In this document: piece by piece, positions 58,285-64,000 of the stretch
Numbering within the stretch: the first letter of the stretch is position 1
Layout: each line of letters opens with the position of its first letter
From: Lentisphaerota bacterium
GTDB taxonomy: Bacteria; Verrucomicrobiota; Kiritimatiellia; CAIQIC01; Lenti-01
Reading direction: 5' to 3'
NCBI GenBank assembly: GCA_012514035.1
Contig: JAAZBB010000077.1
Coordinates: forward strand, 33,916-97,915
DNA: 64,000 nt
Program-made: the position numbers and the translations under genes
Notes under the pieces: generated by a model
The model's database searches: none
Seen by the model: only the letters and a program-made list of their open reading frames with translations
Told to the model about the DNA's origin: nothing

Positions 58285-59514
58285 ATGCCAACCTGCCGAT
58301 TCTGCGGAACTGACTTGACGCGCACATTCGTGGATCTGGGCGTCTCCCCGGTCGCCAACGATTATCTGCCCGCTGAGGCCTTGGACCAGATGGAGCCCTT
58401 CTATCCCCTGCACGCCCGGGTGTGCGAACAGTGCCTCCTGGTGCAGCTCCCGCCGGTCCAGACGCCGCAGTCGTTCTTCAACGACCAGTACGCCTATTTC
58501 TCCTCCTTCTCCGATTCGTGGCTGGCGCATGCCCGGGACTACGCGGCCGCCATGATCCGGCGCTTTGAACTCGGCCCCAGCCACCGCGTCGTGGAGGTCG
58601 CCAGCAACGATGGCTACCTGCTCCAGTATTTCCAAGCGGCCGGCATTCCCGTGCTGGGCATCGACCCCGCCCGGAACTGCGCCGAGGCCGCTGCCGCCAA
58701 GGGCATTCCCACCGAAATCCGCTTCTTCGGCGCCGAAACCGCCCGCGCCCTGGCGCCCGCGTATTCCGCCGACCTTATGGCGGCCAACAACGTGCTTGCC
58801 CACGTGCCGGACATCAACGACTTCGTCGAAGGCTTCCGGATCCTGCTGCAGCCGGAGGGCGTCGCCACCTTCGAATTTCCCCACCTGTTGAATCTGATCC
58901 AGCACAACGAATTCGACACCATTTACCACGAGCATTATTCCTATCTGTCGCTTTATACGACCCAGCAGATTTTCGCCGCTCACGAACTGACCGTCTTTGA
59001 CGTGGCGGAACTCCCCAGCCATGGCGGGTCGCTACGGCTGTTCATCCGCCACACCGCCAACAACCGCCTGTCCTTGGAACCCGGCGTGGCCCGCATCCTG
59101 GACCGGGAGGAACAGGCCGGCCTGACCCGTCTGGACGGGTATCTGGGCTTTGAAAGCAAAGTGCGGAAGGTTAAACGCGATCTGCTCAAGTTCCTGATCG
59201 CGGCCAAGGAAGCCGGACAAACCGTGGCCGGCTATGGAGCTCCGGCAAAAGGCAACACTCTGCTCAACTATTGCGGCGTTCGCACCGACCTGCTCGCCTT
59301 CACCGTGGACCGGAGTCCCCACAAGCACGGTAAGTTCCTGCCCGGCACCCGCATTCCGGTTTTCCCGCCGAAGCGAATTATGGAAGCCCGACCGGATTTC
59401 CTGCTCATCCTGCCGTGGAACCTCCGGGACGAAATCATGGAGCAGATGAAAGGCATCCGGGAATGGGGCGGGAAATTCGTCGTGCCGATCCCCGAACTTC
59501 AAGTTCTGCCGTGA
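58285..59514 (+). CDS. Sugar C-methyltransferase (TylC3/NovU-like)
   Basis: The 409-residue protein has an N-terminal zinc-binding domain (CRFCG and CEQC), a SAM-binding core (VVEVASNDGYLLQYFQ), NNVLAHVPDINDF and the conserved tandem YHEHYSYLSL and SHGGSLRLF, then a C-terminal Rossmann-like domain (VAGYGAPAKGNTLLNYCG). This three-domain layout is that of C-3 methyltransferases acting on 4-keto-6-deoxy sugars. It lies 6 bp after rfbF and overlaps the epimerase gene (GTGA at 59511), so the substrate is probably a CDP-4-keto sugar. Confidence 0.9.
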   Translation: MPTCRFCGTDLTRTFVDLGVSPVANDYLPAEALDQMEPFYPLHARVCEQCLLVQLPPVQTPQSFFNDQYAYFSSFSDSWLAHARDYAAAMIRRFELGPSHRVVEVASNDGYLLQYFQAAGIPVLGIDPARNCAEAAAAKGIPTEIRFFGAETARALAPAYSADLMAANNVLAHVPDINDFVEGFRILLQPEGVATFEFPHLLNLIQHNEFDTIYHEHYSYLSLYTTQQIFAAHELTVFDVAELPSHGGSLRLFIRHTANNRLSLEPGVARILDREEQAGLTRLDGYLGFESKVRKVKRDLLKFLIAAKEAGQTVAGYGAPAKGNTLLNYCGVRTDLLAFTVDRSPHKHGKFLPGTRIPVFPPKRIMEARPDFLLILPWNLRDEIMEQMKGIREWGGKFVVPIPELQVLP

Positions 59515-60041
59515 AACTGCTCCCCCTGCTCATCCCGGGCGCGTTTCGGATCGATGTGGATCCGCTGGAAGACGAACGCGGGTTTTTCGCCCGGACCTTT
59601 TGCCGGGAGGAACTCCGGCGCCATGGCGTAGATTTTCCGGTGGCCCAGTGCAGCGTGTCCTTCAACCGCGAGGCATTCACCCTCCGCGGCATGCATTTTC
59701 AGGCTGCCCCCTGCCCTGAACAGAAGATCGTCCGCTGTACCGCCGGCCGCGTGTGGGACTGCATCCTCGATCTGCGGCCCGCTTCTCCCACATTCAAGCA
59801 ATGGGTCGCCGAGGAACTCTCCGCCGCCAACCGCCGTGCCCTGCTGATCCCCGAACAGTGCGCCCACGGATTTCTCAGTCTGGAACCCGAAACCGAACTG
59901 CTCTACATGATGTCCGCCCCGTTCGCCCCGGAATGCGCCCGCGGCGTGCGCTGGGACGATCCTGTCTTCGGCATCGCCTGGCCCGCCCCGCCGCGCGTCC
60001 TCTCGGCCAAAGACCGCCTGTTCCCCGATTTCACCGGATAA
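59511..60041 (+). CDS. RfbC/RmlC-like sugar-nucleotide 3,5-epimerase
   Basis: The 176-residue cupin-fold enzyme shows IDVDPLEDERGFFARTF, VAQCSVSFN, the catalytic LRGMHFQ (His) and IVRCTAGRVWDCILDLR, then HGFLSLEPETELLY and DPVFGIAWP. dTDP-sugar epimerases have LRGLHYQ. Given the CDP pathway next to it, it may act on the C-methylated CDP-keto sugar. GTG start at 59511 overlaps the methyltransferase stop. Confidence 0.9.
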   Translation: MKLLPLLIPGAFRIDVDPLEDERGFFARTFCREELRRHGVDFPVAQCSVSFNREAFTLRGMHFQAAPCPEQKIVRCTAGRVWDCILDLRPASPTFKQWVAEELSAANRRALLIPEQCAHGFLSLEPETELLYMMSAPFAPECARGVRWDDPVFGIAWPAPPRVLSAKDRLFPDFTG

Positions 60042-60047
60042 TCCGCC

Positions 60048-61370
60048 ATGAACGATCCGTCCGCCAGCCTCCGCTCCCTCTGCGATTCCTTCGACGCCGA
60101 ACGCGAAGGAGGCGGACTCTTCGATCTCGCCGCTCGCCTGTTTCCCATCTGCCGCAGCCTCACCGGCGAAGGCAACCGGCAAACCCTCGCCATCCTGTCG
60201 GAGCAAATTCCGCTCCGGATTCACGAAGTGCCCAGCGGCACCCCGGTCCTGGACTGGACCGTGCCGCCGGAGTGGACCATTCGCGAGGCCTGGATCCGGG
60301 ACCCACAGGGCCGAACGGTCGTTGATTTCCGGAACCACAATCTGCATGTGGTCGGCTACAGCCGGCCCGTCCGCCAAACCATGACGCTGGACGAACTCCG
60401 GCCGCATCTGCACAGCCTGCCCGATCATCCGGACTGGATCCCCTACCGCACCTCCTACTACCACGAGACCTGGGGATTCTGCCTGAGCGACTCCCGGAAA
60501 CAATCCTTGGTCCCCGGAAAATACGACGTCTGCATTGATGCAGACCTGAAACCCGGCCACCTGACCTACGGGGAACTGGTTCTGCCCGGAGCGAAACCCG
60601 ACGAATTCCTGTTTTCCACCCACATTTGCCATCCGTCGCTGGCCAACGACAACGCCTCGGGCATGGTCGTGGCCGCTCGGCTGGCGGCGCTCCTGGCCGG
60701 CGTTTCCCGCTGCCTGACCTATCGGTTCCTGTTCATTCCAGGTACCATCGGCTCCATCACCTGGCTCGCCCGCAACCGCGAAACGGCGGACCGGATCCGC
60801 CACGGGCTGGTGCTGTCCTGCCTGGGGGATCCCGGCACGCCCACCTACAAGCAGAGCCGCCGCGGCGACGCCGTCATCGACCGGGCCGCGGCCCATATTC
60901 TCCGTCGCAGCGGGCGCCCCCATGCCGTGCTGCCGTTTTCGCCCTACGGCTACGACGAACGCCAGTATGGTTCGCCCGGCTTCAATCTCCCCGTCGGCCT
61001 GTTCATGCGGTCGCCCCATGGCACCTTCCCCGAATACCACACCTCGGCCGACAACCTCGATTTCATCCGGCCCGAGTCTTTGGCCGACTCCTTGCGACGG
61101 CTGCTGGATACCGTCGCCGTGGTGGAGGGCAACGCGACCTTCCGCAATCAATGCCCGTACGGCGAACCCCAGCTCGGCCGCCGGGGCTTGTATGATTTAC
61201 TCGGCGGCGCCAACGAACGCCACGAACAGCAGATGGCCATGCTGTGGGTGCTGAACCAGTCCGACGGCGGACCGTCGCTGCTGGAGATCGCCGACCGTGC
61301 CGATCTGCCTTTCTCCCGCATCCGGGAGGCGGCGGACCGGCTGGCCGCCGCCGGACTGTTGGAAGAGTAG
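60048..61370 (+). CDS. DUF4910/DUF2172-type aminopeptidase-like protein with C-terminal HTH
   Basis: The 440-residue protein belongs to the family of DUF4910 and peptidase-like proteins with zinc-binding residues in FSTHICHPSLANDNASG, YGYDERQYGSPGFNLP and EYHTSADNLDFI. The N-terminal region ARLFPICRSLTGEGNRQTL is characteristic. A short winged helix ends the protein (LLEIADRADLPFSRIREAADRL). Such genes are often found beside sugar-modifying enzymes in LPS loci, with an unknown step in the pathway. It starts 6 bp after the epimerase. Confidence 0.85.
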   Translation: MNDPSASLRSLCDSFDAEREGGGLFDLAARLFPICRSLTGEGNRQTLAILSEQIPLRIHEVPSGTPVLDWTVPPEWTIREAWIRDPQGRTVVDFRNHNLHVVGYSRPVRQTMTLDELRPHLHSLPDHPDWIPYRTSYYHETWGFCLSDSRKQSLVPGKYDVCIDADLKPGHLTYGELVLPGAKPDEFLFSTHICHPSLANDNASGMVVAARLAALLAGVSRCLTYRFLFIPGTIGSITWLARNRETADRIRHGLVLSCLGDPGTPTYKQSRRGDAVIDRAAAHILRRSGRPHAVLPFSPYGYDERQYGSPGFNLPVGLFMRSPHGTFPEYHTSADNLDFIRPESLADSLRRLLDTVAVVEGNATFRNQCPYGEPQLGRRGLYDLLGGANERHEQQMAMLWVLNQSDGGPSLLEIADRADLPFSRIREAADRLAAAGLLEE

Positions 61371-61379
61371 GAGTCCAAG

Positions 61380-62171
61380 ATGAACGCATCGAACGCCGGG
61401 ATCGTGTTTCTCTTCTGCCTGCTTGGCGCTGCTCCGGCCGTGCTGGCCCAGTCCGGCAGCCGCACCGCCCCCGAAACACACGGCTTTTCCTGGCAATCCC
61501 ATGCGGCCGAACGGGAAGAAGAAACTGCCTCATGGTACGACGGCCGCCTGGAACTCGGCGCGCGTATCCACCACTTCACCCTCAAGGACACCCGCCGCAC
61601 AGGATCCAACGGGCGCAACAACAATAACGTCCGGATCAATTTCATCGGCAGCGTGTGGGGACTCGATGAAATCCAGGACTACGCCCCGCGACTGTACATC
61701 CAGTATCGAGTCATACCCTATGTCGGAGCTGGCCTCACGTATGATCACGTCGCCGCAAAAACCCGCGACTGGGGCAACGTGGAGCAAACCCGGTACGGCA
61801 CCGACGGGGATGTTCATCTGTGGGGCCCCATGCTCTATCTGTTTGCTCGCTATCCGAACTCCACACGCTTCACACCGATGGCCGAAGCGGGCTGGGTCCG
61901 GTATTTCGCCGATTTCGACGTCAATCCCGCCTGGGCCGCCATCGGCCCTGGATACCGCTTCGAAGTGGATGACACCGACGGATATTATCTCGCCCTCGCC
62001 CTCGATTACGCCATCAATGATCATTGGCATGCCCAGGCTTATTGGCGCCGCCTTTATGATGCGGAAGTGGATGCCCGGGCCTATTTCTCTCCGGGCTCCC
62101 GGGTCGGACGCTACGGCTCTTTTCCCATGGAATATGAAATGTTTGGCCTGGGCATGTCCTATGGATTCTGA
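61380..62171 (+). CDS. Outer-membrane beta-barrel protein, function unknown
   Basis: The 263-residue protein has a signal peptide (about 1-23, AAPAVLAQ) and a barrel domain: LELGARIHHFTLKD, YIQYRVIPYVGAGLTYDHV, MAEAGWVRYFADF, and the C-terminal FGLGMSYGF ending in Phe. It resembles small OmpW-like or OmpA-like barrels but no family signature is decisive. TAGGAG precedes the ATG. It lies 9 bp after the DUF4910 gene and 30 bp before the acyltransferase. Confidence 0.75.
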   Translation: MNASNAGIVFLFCLLGAAPAVLAQSGSRTAPETHGFSWQSHAAEREEETASWYDGRLELGARIHHFTLKDTRRTGSNGRNNNNVRINFIGSVWGLDEIQDYAPRLYIQYRVIPYVGAGLTYDHVAAKTRDWGNVEQTRYGTDGDVHLWGPMLYLFARYPNSTRFTPMAEAGWVRYFADFDVNPAWAAIGPGYRFEVDDTDGYYLALALDYAINDHWHAQAYWRRLYDAEVDARAYFSPGSRVGRYGSFPMEYEMFGLGMSYGF

Positions 62172-62201
62172 TTCCGGCCCGGTGGACAGGGAGAATATCG
62201 G

Positions 62202-62831
62202 ATGCGTGTCTTGAATTGGATCGGCGGTGGATTCGCCGCCCTGCACAAATTCCGGCGATTGTGTTTGCGGCATTATTGGATCGGAACTTTTGCGGAAGCC
62301 GGACCTGGGATATCCATTGGCGACGGGCTGCAATTGTACGGTCCAAAGCACATCCGTTTGGGCCATGGGGTTTCCATCGCCAACCACGTCACCCTGCGGG
62401 CGCTGACCGGTTACCCGTGGACCGACCCGCCTCAAACCTTCTCCCCGGAAATCGTTTTGGAAGACCGCTGCTTCATCAACAATTTTTCCCAGATCTCCTG
62501 CGTCAACCGGGTGGTCATCGGTGCCAACACGATGATCGCCGAGGGCTGCTTCATCGCCGACAACAACCACGGCTATGACGATCCCGCCAGCAGCATCCGG
62601 GAACAGCCGCTCCGGATCTGCGGCGAAGTCCATGTCGGCCCGGATTCGTGGATCGGCGCCCATTGCGTCATCGTCGGGAACATCCGGATCGGCCGCCACT
62701 GCGTGATCGGGGCCAATTCCGTAGTCACGTCCGATCTGCCAGATTTTTCCATCGCCGCCGGCGCGCCGGCCCGCATCCTCAAGCAATTTGACCCGGTCCG
62801 GAAGCAGTGGCTCCCGCCCGCCGCGTCATGA
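62202..62831 (+). CDS. Hexapeptide-repeat sugar O-acyltransferase
   Basis: The 209-residue protein has left-handed beta-helix repeats: LYGPKHIRLGHGVSIANHVT, IVLEDRCFINNFSQISC, VVIGANTMIAEGCFIADNN with the catalytic His in NNHGYDD, then VHVGPDSWIGAHCVIVGN and VVTSDLPDFSIAAGAPA. It belongs to the WbbJ/LacA group and would acetylate the surface glycan. GGGAG lies before the ATG. The next gene's start overlaps its stop (ATGA at 62828). Confidence 0.9.
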   Translation: MRVLNWIGGGFAALHKFRRLCLRHYWIGTFAEAGPGISIGDGLQLYGPKHIRLGHGVSIANHVTLRALTGYPWTDPPQTFSPEIVLEDRCFINNFSQISCVNRVVIGANTMIAEGCFIADNNHGYDDPASSIREQPLRICGEVHVGPDSWIGAHCVIVGNIRIGRHCVIGANSVVTSDLPDFSIAAGAPARILKQFDPVRKQWLPPAAS

Positions 62832-64000
62832 ACCGGTCCGCCGCCATGGACTGGATCTCCAGCCGCGCCGGGCGGCATCCCGCCCTAGCGGTGTTTCTGG
62901 TCTCTGCGCTCGTCTTCGGAATCTTCAATGTTCTGCCCGTCCTGCGCGAAGCCGGCCATATCGCCGAACACGGCCAGGTCCACACCCATGTCCGCCTCGC
63001 CGCGGAGATGCTGCAGGGGCGGGTGGAATTCCACGAGGCGTTCTACAAGGACATCGCGGAGTTCCACGGGCGCTTTTACTCGCCGTTTCCTCCGTTTCCC
63101 GCCTTTTTCCTGATTCCGCTTGTCGCGGTGTTCGGTGTGAACCTGCCGACCATGCTTTTGACCCCGCTGCTGGGCGCGCTGGCCGGAACCGCGCTGTTCC
63201 GTTTGCTCCGGACCCTCGGCATCCGAACCGACACGGCGGCATGGGCCACCGCCGGATTTCTGTTCGGAACGGTGTTCTGGCTGGTGGTGCGCTTTTCGTT
63301 TGATACGTACTTCGCGCATGTGCTGGCCACGGTCCTGGTGTTCCTTGCCCTGGAGGCCGCCGCCGCGCATCGCTCCGGCGCATGGATCGGTCTTGCCATG
63401 GGCGCCGCCTTCCTCACTCGCCAGCTGACGGTGCTGGCCCTGCCCTTCGCCTGGCTTCTGATGCTCCGCCCCGGCGAGCCCCTGCTTTCCCGGCGCTTTC
63501 TCAAGGCCGTCCTGGCTTCCGTCCCCGCCCTCGCCCTCGCCCTGGGAATCTATCTCTATTACAACTGGATCCGCTTCGGCAACCTGCTCGACTGCGGCTA
63601 TGCCTACATCCCCGAGTACAGCTGGTATCTGACCCGCTTGGACAAGTGGGGCGTTCAAAGCCTGGCCTATGTCCCGTCCAATTTTGTCCGTCTCTTTCTC
63701 CAGGGTTTCGTCATCGAGTTCAACGATCCCGACCTGATGATCCCGGACATCAGCCGCGCCGGCACCTCGCTGACCTTCGCCAGCCCGTTCCTGTTTTTCG
63801 CGTTTCGGAACCGGTTTCGAGAACGTCCGCTCCTGGACTGGGCGGCGTGGGGCGGCATCGGCCTCTGCGCCCTGGCGGTCATGATGAACAAAAACGCCAT
63901 GGGCGGCTGGCAAATCAACGGCATGCGCTACGCGCTCGATTTTCTCCCTGTGCTCGCCGTGCTGGCCGCCCGCGGCATGCAGCGCGACGCCGACGCCCCC
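62828..64000 (+). CDS. Multi-pass membrane protein, PMT/GT39-like (3' end outside window)
   Basis: The frame runs from the ATG at 62828 to the last base (391 codons) and was missed by the ORF track because it has no stop inside the window. It starts MNRSAAMDWISSRAGRHPAL, has a loop FHEAFYKDIAEFHGRFYSPF with acidic residues, then helices such as FFLIPLVAVFGVNLPTMLL and LASVPALALALGIYLYYNW. The PMT/GT39 fold is likely but the signature is not complete. It is coupled by ATGA to the acyltransferase. Confidence 0.8.
   Translation, partial: MNRSAAMDWISSRAGRHPALAVFLVSALVFGIFNVLPVLREAGHIAEHGQVHTHVRLAAEMLQGRVEFHEAFYKDIAEFHGRFYSPFPPFPAFFLIPLVAVFGVNLPTMLLTPLLGALAGTALFRLLRTLGIRTDTAAWATAGFLFGTVFWLVVRFSFDTYFAHVLATVLVFLALEAAAAHRSGAWIGLAMGAAFLTRQLTVLALPFAWLLMLRPGEPLLSRRFLKAVLASVPALALALGIYLYYNWIRFGNLLDCGYAYIPEYSWYLTRLDKWGVQSLAYVPSNFVRLFLQGFVIEFNDPDLMIPDISRAGTSLTFASPFLFFAFRNRFRERPLLDWAAWGGIGLCALAVMMNKNAMGGWQINGMRYALDFLPVLAVLAARGMQRDADAP

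Noticed and set aside
1-64000. tRNA, rRNA, tmRNA, RNase P RNA and SRP RNA genes
   Set aside because: I scanned the intergenic regions by eye for T-loop GGTTCRA patterns and for conserved cores of these RNAs and found none.

Overview
This is a GC-rich, gene-dense chromosomal window from a didermic (LPS-type) bacterium. The evidence for an outer membrane is a complete RND efflux tripartite operon, an omptin, a porin, several beta-barrel proteins and a long surface-polysaccharide locus. A superoxide reductase points to an anaerobe or microaerophile. Several signs make a PVC-group bacterium (Kiritimatiellota, Verrucomicrobiota or Lentisphaerota) my best guess: secreted proteins ending in '..RFFRVQR..', short TTTTCCA/TGGAAAA palindromes and TTTGGAGTGCGG hairpin repeats. 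This is inference only. I see no rRNA or tRNA gene, CRISPR array, intact insertion sequence or phage.

Left part (1-34.7 kb): housekeeping and envelope genes in short operons. It opens with the tail of a nuclease-like protein. The minus-strand group fmt / YgjV-like mini-protein / patatin / OppF-type ATPase follows. Next come a secreted KTSC protein and an omptin, S41-like protein and threonylcarbamoyl-AMP synthase operon. ManA, a twin-HTH regulator with twin palindromes, PanE, an arabinokinase-like glycosyltransferase and SppA come next. An Lrp/aminotransferase pair, citrate synthase, a secreted PLD-like protein, antiporter 1, YedK, PPK2, a beta-barrel protein and a beta-CASP nuclease follow. 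The RND operon (MFP-permease-TolC) is divergent from antiporter 2. The run ends with a methyltransferase/ThiL/Rsm22 operon, the second KTSC protein, a zinc-ribbon methyltransferase and a PduO-type adenosyltransferase.

Middle part (34.7-43.6 kb): a minus-strand operon encodes a solute-binding protein and two secreted proteins of unknown role. A 0.6 kb gap carries two strong terminators and possibly a tiny gene. A porin is divergent from superoxide reductase. A cupin is coupled to a GH13 alpha-glucosidase/amylase. A DUF4230 protein follows, then a nucleotidyltransferase-like gene with an uncharacterised partner.

Right part (43.6-64 kb): a surface-glycan locus with five glycosyltransferases, three or more multi-pass glycosyltransferase/mannosyltransferase-like membrane proteins, a flippase, two sugar epimerase/dehydratases, a PIG-L deacetylase and a hexapeptide acyltransferase. 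It also holds a CDP-sugar cassette (RfbF, C-methyltransferase, 3,5-epimerase, DUF4910) that probably makes a branched, C-methylated deoxysugar. The locus runs off the right edge.

The most unusual non-coding features are: a 126 bp palindromic array with ~31/31/21 bp phasing abutting the PIG-L start codon; twin perfect 14 bp palindromes before the HTH regulator; a repeated promoter layout with the -10 only 6-7 bp before ATG, suggesting leaderless mRNAs for both antiporters, panE and yedK; a palindrome filling exactly the 17 bp promoter spacer of the second KTSC gene; and two orphan terminators with the same T-tract. The most unusual protein is an S41 protease-like protein in which both catalytic residues appear replaced.
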